A stretch of 64,000 nucleotides of DNA from Linyphia triangularis (taxonomy: Eukaryota > Arthropoda > Arachnida > Araneae > Linyphiidae). The position numbers and the translations under genes are program-made. Below, piece after piece: positions 22,970 through 34,560 of the stretch. Positions within the stretch are counted from its first letter, which is position 1. Each line of letters opens with the position of its first letter. The notes under the pieces are model-generated. The model did no database searches. It was given only the letters and a program-made list of their open reading frames with translations, and was not told the origin of the DNA. The stretch is from NCBI GenBank assembly GCA_963978545.1, contig OZ021724.1, positions 27,641,933 through 27,705,932 on the forward strand, given 5' to 3'.

Positions 22970-23719
22970 AAAAATAAATTATTTCACTGTGTCCTATGTG
23001 CTTAAATATTTTAAATATGATTAGATTTTAATTCTAAAACTCTAACCAGATATAACTATATCTTAAATATTTGTGTAAAATGAGGAATTAAAAATAAGAA
23101 AGAAGTTTGAAAATGGATTGTTTTATTAACTGTTTTAACATTTTGATAAGAGTTGCTTACATTTTGATAAGGATTTATTAGATGTCTAATTTGAAATTTC
23201 TACTTAGGATTTCAAAAATAATTTTTTTTTCTACAACAACATAACGAAACAACAAATAAAACTGCATTCACATGAGACTGGTTTTTAATCGAAATATATT
23301 TTTGTAATTTAGAGCTCTTTGATTCTTATATCTTGCTTTAAATGTAAATGTGTCAGCTATTGACTAATTTTATAAAAAAGCATTATATGAAAGAATTTAA
23401 GTCACAATGCAATAAAATATATTGACAATTATAAATTCTGAATATAATCACATTATATATTAACTAATTAAACAAAACTTGCTATCGTACTTTGGTATCG
23501 TACTTCAGACTTAATTTTATTTGGACGCCAAAATAAAACCAAACTTCCACCGTTCAACCATCGACAAAATTTAAATTCTGCAAAGAAATGTGCATTTTAG
23601 TTTCCAAAATCAATGCTTACGCTCTCCATATCATTATAGTAAATTCTATTAAAAATCTATAGATGTTATCTTCATATTCAAATTGAAAATCATAACAAGT
23701 CTCCTCCATTCACACTTTT
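22970..23719. other. AT-rich spacer, nothing recognised
   Basis: No open frame, repeat or element end recognised. Confidence 0.45.
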
Positions 23720-24320
23720 TCTATTGTAATTCTCGAAAACAGTGGACATGAATTTATTATACAACATTATCAGTTGAAGCATCCTATACACTGAAATCCA
23801 AGTACTATACAAGATCCCATCCAACACCATCAATAACATTTAAAAACTGAAATGTCACAAACCGCTTTGCAAGAAAGACATTAGTATTTTATATTTGAAC
23901 ATCTTCCTTTCGTAAACATATGCCATGACGTAGCATTATCCGTCTCTTTGTAAGTATATGACGTATGATGTCCGTAACATTTTAGAGGAATCATAGCACA
24001 TGGCATTTGTGAATAATTTAAATGAAGACATACTTACAGTCTTCAATCAAAATTTTAGCAAATCCCATGTAGTAAGATCCCATAAAAACGCAACTGATGT
24101 CATTCATGGTATTAAAGTAAAAAATAATCCTCTCCTCTTCCCCTGCTACTGTAATGCTCGAATACATTACACATCAATTGATAATGCTACACTATCAGTT
24201 ACATCATCCGCTTCACAGATGCCACTCCAACGCGTACTATAAAACCCCTACACCATAAACAAAATTTAAGAACCTAAATTCCACTAACCCCTTTACAACA
24301 AAAGGCACGCCTATTTTTAC
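23720..24320. repeat. Diverged direct duplication, offset about 425 bp
   Basis: The segment starting TATTGTAATTCTCGAAAAC at 23722 aligns with TACTGTAATGCTCGAATAC at about 24147. Shared steps follow: CATGAATTTATTATACAAC / CATCAATTGATAATGCTAC, then the exact core ACTATCAGTTACATCATCC / ATTATCAGTTGAAGCATCC, then CACCATCAATAACATTTAAA / CACCATAAACAAAATTTAAG, then CAAACCGCTTTGCAAG / CTAACCCCTTTACAAC. Divergence is high, so the duplication is old. An 80-codon plus-strand frame at 24000-24242 overlaps the second copy, with no recognised motif. Confidence 0.55.
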
Positions 24321-24343
24321 TCACGCAAAAACCGTTCTCAGCA

Positions 24344-24346
<3 letters not shown>

Positions 24347-24381
<35 letters not shown>

Positions 24382-24399
24382 AAAAAAAAAAAAAAAAAA
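24347..24399. repeat. (AT)n plus poly(A) composite microsatellite
   Basis: About 15 AT units run into AAATAAAAAAAA and a pure A stretch. Confidence 0.85.
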
Positions 24400-24567
24400 A
24401 CTATAATCCCGCAATTTAACGTCCTATCCTCACTCACAGTTTTATGATGCATGTGCATGAGTTATAACATACACCAAACGCCATAGCAGAAGCATCAGCG
24501 AAAAAACAAGAGAAGGCCAACTCTAATAAAGCCCCCTGCAGTGCCAATAAATATTCAGTAAGAGTGC

Positions 24568-24986
24568 GTGAGTCAGATGCTGTGGTGGGAGATTCCTTCT
24601 CCCCAGAATATCTTATACGTATTCGCGGGGGGGCATATGCCCCCCTGGGGCCCCCCTGAGGTGATCCGATACGAACACTCGATGGGAGTGGAAAAGTTAT
24701 CCGAGGGTTTTTATGCTAAAGACGTTATAAGCGTTAAAGCATTTAGTGAACCGTATCGGAGATGATTGGTGCAGTGAGTCAGGACAGAGAGTGTGGAGAT
24801 GTAAGTGTTTACGGTTTCATAAAATATGCATTGTTGGACACTGCCTTGGAAAATATGGTTTTACTTCATGGTTGTTGGAGATTAGTGGGTGGATCGTGCA
24901 CTTTAAGGACTTGGGATGAGTTAGTAGGGGAAGTACTCGTAATCCGTATAGGCATAATTTTTAGCTTATGCTCTGCACTTATGTAG
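24568..24986 (+). other. GC-richer segment with two unidentified adjacent frames and palindromes
   Basis: Two plus-strand frames follow each other: 24568-24765 (65 codons, GTG start, with FAGGHMPPWGPPEVIRYEHS) and 24762-24986 (74 codons, overlapping the first by four bases). Base composition is clearly richer in G+C than the surroundings. The segment holds an 18-bp perfect palindrome of six G, CATATG, six C (24628-24645), then GGGGCCCC (24647-24654), then a 9-bp inverted pair TCCGATACG / CGTATCGGA (24665-24673 and 24752-24760). I do not recognise either peptide. The composition and palindromes suggest a foreign or repeated segment more than a host exon, but no boundary is clear. Confidence 0.3.
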
Positions 24987-25106
24987 TCGGAATATTATAT
25001 AAAAGTTATGTCCTAGAGTCTATATGTCCATGGGAGGTCAAGGTGATCTGAAAAATTTATAATTGCTACAGATACGTCTGATATGTTGAACGAAAAGTGT
25101 CTTTAG

Positions 25107-25316
25107 AGTCGAATTCCTATTTCAAAATTCATCACTGAAATACGTAAATTGCGACCGGAAGTTGCTATTAGTGAAGCAAATATTAAAATAAAATTAAAAA
25201 TTAAATTACAGTCATGTGCCATAAATCAGTTAGAATGTATTTATAAAGTTACAATATTACATAAAATTGAAAACGAAAGGGAAATGATGTTTGATCGTAA
25301 GAGTGCTACAATTTAA
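25107..25316 (+). other. Open frame fragment without start codon, unidentified
   Basis: A 69-codon open stretch between a TAG and a TAA reads SRIPISKFITEIRKLRPEVA, continues EANIKIKLKIKLQSCAINQL and ends with NEREMMFDRKSATI. The mixture of charged and hydrophobic residues looks protein-like. There is no ATG at its head, so it would have to be an exon or a decayed transposon frame. I do not recognise the family. Confidence 0.25.
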
Positions 25317-26356
25317 ACTCTATGGGAAGTTAACGGCTTGGTCGAAATTAAGATATAAGATTAGAACTTGGTTTTTCTGTTATAAAATCTGCCCAAATGT
25401 TCAAATTTTTTTGTTTATAAAAATCTCAAAATTGGCATGGTTTTTTATGATACGTAAGCAACCTTAACAAGAGGATATTTTAGTCTTTAAATGTTACCAA
25501 AGTGTATGATTGGTATCTGCAATCTGATTGGATGCAATGGAAATGAAAAGAAGCGAACTTTTAGTAGTAAATACTGTCTCAAAATCCAACTAATGTTTGT
25601 ACCTACACAAGAAACTTTGCCCATAGCACAAAAATATAGTTCAGTACCACTCACGTGGAAGAAATTTTATTTTTGAAATGCTATTCATAACAAAATGTTG
25701 GAAGTCTTTGAAATAAGTCTCCTAGAATTTATCAACTTTTAGTATAAATTCTAACGACAAATTATCTAAAAAAAATTTAACAATCGTCCCTTTTTTATTC
25801 CAGACACAAAAACGGAATTGTAACGCTTCTGTATTGCATTAACTAGACATCGTGGATGTACTATTTTTTCTCTTTTAATAATATTCTACCATAAATTAAA
25901 AATTGGGGAGAAATCAAACAAGCAGATCATTTAAAAAAAGAATTTCCAAAATCCCGTTTTTCTCCTTCCACATTTAATTTTTGCTCTCCAGGCAGTTTCA
26001 TGTTTATCGGAAGGTGTATTTCTTTTTCAAAACCTGACTTATCTGTGTACAGATCATATTGTTAATTGATTTTGAAGCTGGTTTTAGTTAAATATTCATT
26101 TTTTTATCCTTTAACAATTTTAATTACCGTTTGACAAATTCATTCTTTATTTCACGAGGCAAGAATTAAAGAAATAAAAACTGTGTACAGAACAATTTCT
26201 TTAAACCGTATTTTCGTTTATTGTATTTTCAAAATTTCGTTTATTGTATTTTCAAAATTTCATTTTAGGCATTTTACATAATTTCGCAATATTTCAATAG
26301 TAAAAGCAAAACATATATGGTTTACATTGAATTTCTACTTAAGTCAGGGTCAAATA
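25317..26356. other. AT-rich spacer, nothing recognised
   Basis: Includes a short direct duplication at about 26212-26259 (TTTCGTTTATTGTATTTTC twice, then AAAATTTC). No gene or element ends recognised. Confidence 0.45.
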
Positions 26357-26697
26357 TATACCCCTGTAGCACAAATCCGCTCTCCAATATCAACTCAATA
26401 CACGCCAATCCCGATGAGGACCGCTATAGACTGGCCGTTGCTACGGATCTTAGCCAATCTCGTCCAGTGCTGGGTAAAATATACTGGAAATTTTGACATT
26501 TTGACACAGATCTTTAAAATTGAAATGTAGTGTTATAAGAAAGAACGACGGAGTAAAAAATATGTTTTGTGATGGGTTTGACGTGTTTAAAAAAAATCGT
26601 GTAATTTGGAACGATGCATAGGATTTAGCATGGACAGGTCAATCTTCCCAGAACCCTTGTTTCTGACACTAACCAATACCGACGGGCTACCTGGGTA
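26357..26697. mobile_element. Possible MITE with TATACCC tips
   Basis: The left end TATACCCCTGTAGCAC and the right end (reverse complement TATACCCAGGTAGCCC) match at 13 of 16 positions, and both lie in AAATATATA-type flanks. The left third is GC-richer than its surroundings. No coding content is evident; a plus-strand frame ending NPDEDRYRLAVATDL.. is too short to interpret. The flanking duplication is not clear, so this remains a candidate. Confidence 0.35.
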
Positions 26698-28647
26698 TAA
26701 CCAAATATATATTATATTTTCCCTATGCATCTTCACAAATACAATCATTCTCATGATATATTAAACTATTCAATTAAATTAATGTTAACGTCAATAAGAT
26801 GAATTTCTCATACAATACCACAAGAATAGCACAATAGTGTCCTATTCCCATCACCTTTACAGAAACAGCACACAATAGAATATTCCCGTTCAGGTCGACC
26901 TTTTCACAACAGCAAATGAAAGTTCCACGAAAGGGAACAAAGACCCCCAACCATTTAATTTCTCATTCCTCATGTATCCACCCCCGTTTCATGACCAACG
27001 TTCCATCCCAATGATTACCATACAGCCCAACAAAACGCCATACTTCCTCATCCACCAGCCACACCGACAAAGACCTCATTGAAGATCAAACACGTGGCCT
27101 TTCCACGCTTCTACGCCCAGAAGACCAAAACATCATTTGGTTTGCACGGGTCCTAGACTCAACAACTAAACTCCTCCCTATTCTGGATTCTATTCAAGGG
27201 AGCCCTGGTGATCTCGTTAGTCCCCCTCCTCCTCCCCTGCTGTTGATCTAGCCCCCTTCCAGAAGATTTTGATGAAGAGGGGTGCTAAAGATGGACCAAA
27301 TCAATCTGTAAGGTTCAATGGAGATGGAAGAATGCCCTTTCTCGTTTAATTCTCTGAAGCATGCTGCTTTGTTTTGAATTGCCTTCGGTGGGTGGTGTGT
27401 TGAAGATTCAATTTGAGATAGTTGATTATATGGTTTCGGGTCAGGATTTGATTTTTAAGTTTTATGCCTTTTGCATGTCTTTCGACAATTATACCATTGT
27501 TGTTTATATTTTTACTTTTTTGATTCTTAACAATGAAAGGTATTTAATAAAGGCGTAATATCAAATTTTTGTCGAAAAGGAACTTTTATCATTGAAATAA
27601 AATTAAAAGGTCCAGAAAAAATAGCGGGAATAGTTTTGTTGTAATCAGAAAAAAGGGTCATTGCCAGAGCGGCATGATTTTTTTTTTTTGTAAATATACA
27701 TATTTTCTAATATCCTCAGTTCTTAACACATTCCCATTTTTTAAACGTATTTCCAATTCTTAAACAAAGGGGTATTTTCTAAGGGCTAAGGGAATATTTT
27801 ACATGACTATGTGTGTACTGAAATTTTTACTACAATAAATGTCCTTTCTCTAAATATATACAACGAATTCATCCGAGGAATTTTATTGTTTGAGTAGTAT
27901 TCATTGTAACATATCTTAAAGTTTGAAATGCGTGTGTATTAAAATTATCACTTAAATTCGTAAAAGTGCCATTTCATATTCAATGCTATTTTGATTGTCA
28001 ATTTTAAAATGTTGTTCAAGTAAAAAAAAAAATTAAATGAGGTTGGACTCAACAAATACCTTTTATTTCTAATCATTTATACATTTCCTACAATTTACTT
28101 ATTCAGTTAACCAGGACTAGTCTTCTGAATTTAAATTAATACCCGATGGTAAATATCCCAAGGTAATATCTGAATGTGATCACTTCACTAAACCTTTGCC
28201 ATTTCAGTGTTTACATTGAAATACACTGATAATACATGGTATTTCTTATTAGTCCATTTATTTTATACTCTTCCTGCATGATGTTTAACTTTAATTCAAT
28301 CTCAGTTAACTAGTTTCAACTTAATAGTTTTGGGCCCTACTAAACTTTTCATTTACTTATAATCCATATTCAAGGCATTAAATGACTGACTTAAAATTGG
28401 TAAGGCTTAATAAGTAGGTATGTATTTGCTTAACAAGGTTTACTTTTAGTGTGTTGTACAAGCTTTTGTTTAGATAATTTGTATTTTGATTATGATAATC
28501 AAGTGTATGAAAGTAGATAATAATATAACCCTTAAAAAAGTTTTAATATAAATCCTTTATAAGCATTACCAATTTTTTTATATTCATTAACATAGCGCTG
28601 ATACAGTTGTCAACGTGGTCTTGGTGTTTGCATCAGATTTTAAATAT
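26698..28647. other. Spacer, no gene seen
   Basis: The part at 26930-27260 is unusually rich in C on the plus strand (clusters such as CCCCCTCCTCCTCCCCTGC at about 27221-27239) but carries stops in all frames. The rest is AT-rich. A 65-codon frame at 27361-27558 is not recognisable. AATAT at 28643-28647 is the upstream target-site duplication of the adjacent LTR. Confidence 0.4.
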
Positions 28648-28705
28648 TGTTGTGTGAGACGGGTTCGAAAGATTTGAAGCCAGAGCAGATCAAAACTTGC
28701 AGAAA

Positions 28706-28711
28706 TTTATT
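28706..28711 (-). promoter_or_regulatory. Poly(A) signal of the solo LTR
   Basis: AATAAA on the minus strand, about 58 bases before the LTR end. It marks the R/U5 region. Confidence 0.7.
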
Positions 28712-28920
28712 CCAAAATAACTCTTCACAGTTCTCTTACAGCTCCAGAAATTCTCGTTCTAGTAGACACAATACAGCTCTTTTCACCTCAATAGAGCACA
28801 AAACAGCAGTTAAAAACTTGACAACAACTGCTAAATCACTGCAAAAGACAATGCAATACAGTTCACTCACCGAGACTCAGTAATTCCAGTCAACTAATGG
28901 ACTCAGCTCATGGCCGGACT

Positions 28921-28928
28921 TATATATA
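28921..28928 (-). promoter_or_regulatory. TATA box of the solo LTR
   Basis: CCTATATATAAGTCCGGCC on the minus strand. Transcription would start about 25-30 bases downstream, near 28895, leaving about 190 bases before the poly(A) signal. Confidence 0.65.
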
Positions 28929-29095
28929 GGGGAGAAGAACATACGTGAAAATTCTAAAGATAGATATTTGGAGAACTTTCCAGATCGTAGTCGAAAAGTC
29001 CTATACACGTACATGGGGAACGAAAATGTGGCCAAATGGTCGCCAAGTTTGGTGACAAAAGTTAGTCGCCAAAACCGTCGCCAACTTGGCTCTAT

Positions 29096-29112
29096 CTCGC
29101 CAATTTGGCGAG
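29096..29112. promoter_or_regulatory. Perfect palindrome CTCGCCAATTTGGCGAG in LTR U3
   Basis: A 17-base palindrome with a single central base. Related half-sites CGCCAA and TTGG(C/T)GA repeat several times between 29040 and 29112, including CGCCAAGTTTGGTGA and CGCCAACTTGGC. The position in U3 upstream of the TATA box fits a cluster of dimeric transcription-factor sites, which is an inference. Confidence 0.4.
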
Positions 29113-29303
29113 ATTCAAATTACCATAATGTTAAATGCCCTTCCCCTTGAAACTCGCTTCCCAGAGTTACATCTGTAAAATCAGTTATCAAGCATTGAGA
29201 TGCTCACTGCAGGGAAGCCAATTTAACAACGAACTATTGCACTGCCTTATGCGAAATGTACATAAATTACTATTTACAAAATTAACACTAAGAAATATTT
29301 ACA

Positions 29304-30366
29304 AATATACAAAAATTCGTAACAATATTATAGACATCCATATCAGCAAAATATACGGCAAACTACTTTTAAAAATTTATTTATTTATTAAAAATGAATG
29401 GGAAATTATGTATTCACGTCCGGATATCTTTCATTTATCCTGTTTAAAATAGTTTTGACAACAGGAAAGAGTTTTAACATTGATCGATTAAATGTAATAA
29501 ATTTATTAGTATTCTAAAACGTTTATAGAAACGTGTGTGAAGGGACCTTTTAGTGACAGTGAATGCCCCCAAAACTTGATAGAAGGATCGTCATAGACAT
29601 CGAATCTATCTGCCAAGTTTTAGATCAGATGATGGCAAGTGGGTTTATAAGGCTTCCGCAAATAGATTCACCCAGAAGCCACACACACACAAACAAAATT
29701 AAAATAATTGTAAAGAATTCAAAAATAGCAAAATTTATAAATATTCAGTTTAAAAAATACATTCTCTGACAATTCGATGTTTTTTAGGATATAGAAGCTG
29801 TACAAGTTTTTATGGAAAAGTGTTTGTTTTTTCTATATGTTTCACTAAAATCTAATTTTTAATTTTCTTGTTATCTTTATATTCTTAGTAATGAACTTAA
29901 GTAACTTCTTGCGGCAGAGTATGCGGTATTTTGCAAAAAAAGTTAATCACAAAAAATTAGTTTGTATACCTAAACATATCATGCAAGAATTGAAACAAAA
30001 TACGTCTAGGGAAAAATTTACCCAGTAAAAACTTATTTCTCTTCATTTCAGTTCTTTCCTTCTCAGTATTTACATTTTTAAAATCACTTTTCTTAATTTA
30101 TATATTTCTAATTAAAAATGAGAAAAAAGGTAATTTTTTTTGTTTGATAAAAAGCAATTACTACTAGTGACAAATATTGATCACCAAAACTTCTAAAAAA
30201 ACTAAATGAATACGTTACTTTAATTATTTTTATTTACCATTAATATTCAATATAATAAGAAAAAACTTTTGAAACTTAAATTGATTCTTTGCAATTGACT
30301 AAAATCTAAAAAAATAATTTTTGCTAAGCAAATAACTCTAATATTAAATAGAAAAAAATGTTATGA

Positions 30367-30399
<33 letters not shown>

Positions 30400-33300
30400 C
30401 TAACGTGTTTGGTTAGTAAACATATAGTATAAGTTTTCGTCAAAATATACGTTATTTTAAAAGCAATGTAATTTGTATATCTCCTTCATAACACTTGAAT
30501 TAAAAATAATATATTTCCATACATAAGATGTTTAATTTGTAATGTACTGAAGGTTGATACAATGTTTTGATAATATCCAAATCAGTATTATTATCTTATG
30601 TATATATTATCCATGTACGTTTATGTATCTTGGACGAAATGGACATAATTTTCATAAAAAATAGTATTTATTATTTTCTTATTCCTCGAATCGCGTTATT
30701 TTATAATCCTTACTTTATCCAATTTTTGTGTCAAGTTCAATTTTATACATATATATAAAAAAAAAATAGTGTTGTTTTATTTAGTTATTTTTTTTTCTTA
30801 TATTTATTATATTACTTCATTTAACTCATTAATATTACGAATTTATTAAGTAAGGAAATTATGAATTGCCTAAACATTGCATACCAAATTAGATTTTTCT
30901 CTTTATAGTCACTCAATAATTTTCATTTCAGCATAGTATTTAGAATATCATCCTCAGTTTAACAAAGAAATATGTTTCTTTTTCTAAATATTTGTTCAAT
31001 ATTTAAACTTAATTTTGTTTTCAAATTTCCTGTATGATAAACTTAGAATTTAGATGTTGCATAATTTCTTCAAGGTATAGGTAAATGTGTTAAATAACTA
31101 TTAGGATACGATTAATAAAATGTAAGGAACAATCTCAACAGTTATCAAGTTTAAAAAAACAAACATAAACAACTAAATATTTTGCAAATTTAATAATTTA
31201 AAAACTTAATAGGCATAAAATCGTGCACGTAATCTAGAAGTTATAAAAAAATTATCTAAACTAAGCAGTGTTGTTAACTCTGATAAATGGTTTTTGTCGT
31301 TCGATTGAAATTTATTTAATCGAATTAGAGCTCAGATAAAGTAGAGTTTGACCATTACGAAGAGAACAATAATTTCGTGTCTTTGACTAACTTTATTTTT
31401 AGCCCCCAAAACTTAATAGTTGATAGACTCAGTGTAGAAGAGTCATCTAAGTTGTGGCTCGATTGGACGTCGGAAAGTGCGTTAAGGTATATGTATACAT
31501 TAAAGCATTTTTTTTAATTCTGAGTTTAAACATCCAATTCTTTTTTACATTAGTTAGAAAGTATATGATTAAAATCATTTCATAAAAAAAATTCAAATTT
31601 CGGCAATGGTTAATTTCTTAATTAAACTTTAATTAGATAATTAGTACTTTTTTCAAACAATAATGTATCAAATTCTAATTTACTTAGAAACGCAATTCTA
31701 CTTAGAAACGATTCGAAATATTATTCTTAATGTTTTGAAACTCAATTAAGTCTCTTGTATAGAATAGATATTTTTAACAATTTATTTTGTGTGAAAACAT
31801 GAAAAAAATCAATATTTTCAAGGAATTCTAAGATTTAAAAAACCCTAAAAAATCTATTTCTCAATCAATTTTATATAATTGAGTTTCAAAACATCTAGCA
31901 TATTATGTAAATTACTATGATATAAAAAAATTATAATTGAACATTTTGCTGTTGAATTATCTTTGTTTGAATGAAGCGTGACGTAATCAAAATACAGTTC
32001 GTCAGAAAACAGGTTGAAAGTTTTAAAAACGTGGTATCTAACAAGGGAAGTACCTACCTATAATTGATTATATCATAAGAACTATTAAGGATATTTTCAA
32101 AAGTTTAGTATTGTTTGAAAGCTAAAGTGTCAGAGAATATTATGATATAATAACAAAAAAATTAATATTATTATCGATTTTCGTGAATTGAAGGTATACG
32201 TACACCTTAATTAGCCATCTGAAGATATTGTTGAACACAACAAGCATAATCAAAGTTAATATATCAGTTTCAAAAATGTTTAACTATTTGACCACAGACA
32301 CACTCTTTCTAAATGTAATCATCTTATTTATATTTTAGTCTTTTATAAAAAACGTAAGGAGCACAATTCTTCATAAATCTACATTATTCATTTGTAAAAT
32401 ATCTTATTTAAAACATACAACAATATTCAACATGGAAACTGAAATCGAAGACTAATGTTTTTCTACAAAGAAACTTAACAAATAGAAATTTGCTTTTAAA
32501 TTCCTTTTAATAATACATCACCCAAATAAACAAAAATCAAACGTTATTTTCCCCTCAAAGATGGAAAGAAGATCAATAATGAATAATTTCAAAAACATTT
32601 ATTCAAACAGATCATAATGAAAAATATTTCCGAAGCAACTGATTAAAGATATTTTATTCCTGATTTTACATTCTTTAAAACATGTTTCGATATTGAAAGT
32701 TGTTATTCTACCTAATTTGAATACTAATGCAAAATGCTTTATTTATTGTGACACAAATCTAAAGTTATTAAAAGAAATCATATTCATATAAACATTATTA
32801 TCATATCTGACATCAAGTTATTATTATTTTTTATAAATATGCAGTGCTGCTTAAGCTGGTGAACTTTTATGGAAAGCAATTTATAATTCATTTTTATAAA
32901 AATTTATCTTGTGACTCTGGATGTAATTAGATGTTTTTCAAAGAAAACACATTGGTGCATTACAAGGAAAGAATTGTGAAAACAGAGGAGAAATTTCTAA
33001 ATTAGAAAGAAACTACTTATTTATAATTTTTCGTATCAAAGAGATTTATCATCTAAAACTTATTTAGTCACAAAAAATCTTTACGGATAAATCTTATAAA
33101 GAATATGAATAAAACTGCTATTCTAAATTTAATTTTAATTTTCTTATTTTAAATTGCTATTCCTGCACATTTTATAGGATTATTTTGTTGTACGGATTAA
33201 GTAAATTTATAAGGAAATAAAGAATCGTACCCATTCTTATAACTCTTCGTGTTTCTATATTTGAACTTTCTTTGTAAAATTTTAAATTAAATAAAAATTG

Positions 33301-33830
33301 AAATAAAAATTTTGTGCAGTTAATTATCTTTCAAAGTATTAATTTAAGCATGTCTTTTTAGAGAAGTAGCAGATACCTGATAATTAACTAAATTAATTTT
33401 TATTTTGCGCTTAGTAATGCTTGGTATAAAAAGAGCAAAACAGATAAGATATCAACTTGAAATTTACTTGTTTGGGGTTAGCAACTGCCAACAAAAGGAT
33501 TTACATTATCATAGTAATATAAAAAACATGTATTAACATATTGTTCTATGAACTGGTAAGATGATTTACTTGTAAATTATGTTCAAACAAAAACTAGTGA
33601 TGATATCCTTTTAAAATGTCTTCATTTGTATGAAAATAAATGAACAGAAGTACCTGAAAAGGCGCACAATTATCTTTTTCATTACAAATGTTTTTGTGTA
33701 ACATAGGAATTTCATTAGATAATGTCATCTGATAAATAATTAAATTTTTTTTTAAATGCATCATAAAAATAAATACAATATTTATCTCTTTGTATAGTTC
33801 TTTGTTTCAATCTTTAATATTCAATATCTC
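29304..33830. other. AT-rich spacer with two related CCCCCAAAACTT segments
   Basis: Mostly AT-rich with an A run at about 30372-30399. The only segments standing out are CCCCCAAAACTTGATAG at 29563 onward and CCCCCAAAACTTAATAG at 31403 onward; the second is listed as an exon-like segment. No transposon ends were recognised. Confidence 0.45.
31403..31486 (+). other. Exon-like segment, 84 bp, unidentified
   Basis: The segment follows an acceptor-like TTTATTTTTAG and ends at a donor-like TTAAG|GTATATG. One frame is open throughout and reads PQNLIVDRLSVEESSKLWLD then WTSESAL, which looks protein-like against an AT-rich background. Its length is a multiple of three. A diverged relative starts at 29563 with the same CCCCCAAAACTT, then gives a different open frame ending LDQMMASGFIRLP. 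I cannot name the protein; it may be an exon of a large host gene or a transposon fragment. Confidence 0.25.
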
Positions 33831-34219
33831 TCTACATAAAAGCCTCACTCACTCACTACTTATTCTTATAATTTCCATATAGTCACAATTCTGAAAATTG
33901 TTCAATTGTTAACAAAAGCATAGAAAAAGTAAACGTTTCCTACTTCATTTATTAAAATTTAAAGGGTCGCAAAGAGATCAAACTCTCCATGCGATGGATA
34001 TCCAAATGTCCTACTTCCAGTGCACTCACAACTATGACAAGTGGTATCAATGTCAACAAGGTCAATCATAGAAAAAGTAAGCTATTCCGATTTTGGTAAA
34101 TCAGTTTTGAAGTGTCGAATTGAAGTCAAACTTCCTAAATGTGTTGAACATATAGACTTTTTTCAAATGCCAAACTGCACATGGTTAAATTTAGTAACGA
34201 AGCACGGGAATTCAGCTAG
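33831..34219 (+). mobile_element. Short non-autonomous Helitron, upstream member of a tandem pair (389 bp)
   Basis: The 5' end TCTACATAAAAGCCTCACTC continues ACTCACT, a form seen at Helitron 5' ends. The 3' end is ...GAAGCACGGGAATTCAGCTAG followed by T, fitting the CTRR terminus. The interior contains two copies of a unit of about 150-190 bp with CACAA(T/C)T.TGA.AA, TGT.AACAAG, CATAGAAAAAGTAA and ATATCC.AA.GTCCTACTTCCAG. No Rep/helicase coding is present. The 61-codon plus frame at 34041 lies wholly inside and is not a gene. The next Helitron starts at the very next base. Confidence 0.8.
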
Positions 34220-34560
34220 TCTATAATATAAAAGCCTTACTGACTGACTCATCTCTTATTTTTCCATTATAGTCTCATCTCTGAAATTCGGCACGAGTAT
34301 CATTAAGGACAAACATAGAAACAGTAAACTATTCCGATCTCGATCAATTAATTACAAAGAGTTGAAGCGTTCCAGACAAGTAATATCCCAACTTCCAATA
34401 TAGTCACAACGAAATTTGGTACCAAGGACAAGTAAAGATAAGCTAAGCTATAACGATTTTGGTAAACCAATTTTCAAGGGTCCAAATGGGGTTAAACGTT
34501 CGAATCGTTGAGTACGTGATATCTTTTGATAGTTAAAATGTACATAGTAAAATTTCTGAG
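34220..34560 (+). mobile_element. Short non-autonomous Helitron, downstream member of a tandem pair
   Basis: It begins TCTATAATATAAAAGCC, then TTACTGACTGACTCATC, directly after the CTAG of the preceding Helitron with no host base between. Internal blocks match the other copies: ATAGTCTCATCTCTGAAATT, CATAGAAACAGTAAACTATT, CCAACTTCCAATATAGTCAC, GGTCCAAATGGGGTTAAACG and ATGTACATAGTAAAATTTC. The CTRR end is not visible, so the 3' terminus is eroded; a long T run follows at 34585. Confidence 0.75.

Larger units (their letters stand above)
28648..29303 (-). mobile_element. Solo LTR of an LTR retrotransposon (656 bp)
   Basis: Read on the minus strand it begins TGTAAATATTTCTTAGTG and ends CCGTCTCACACAACA, the TG...CA ends expected of an LTR. 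It is flanked by a perfect 5-bp duplication AATAT (28643-28647 and 29304-29308). The internal order is right for an LTR: U3, a TATA box at 28921-28928, then an AATAAA at 28706-28711, then a short U5. No primer-binding site, gag-pol or second LTR lies next to it, so it is a solo LTR left by recombination. A Ty3/gypsy or BEL origin is plausible but cannot be decided from the LTR. Short plus-strand frames at 28647-29452 are antisense shadows. Confidence 0.85.
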
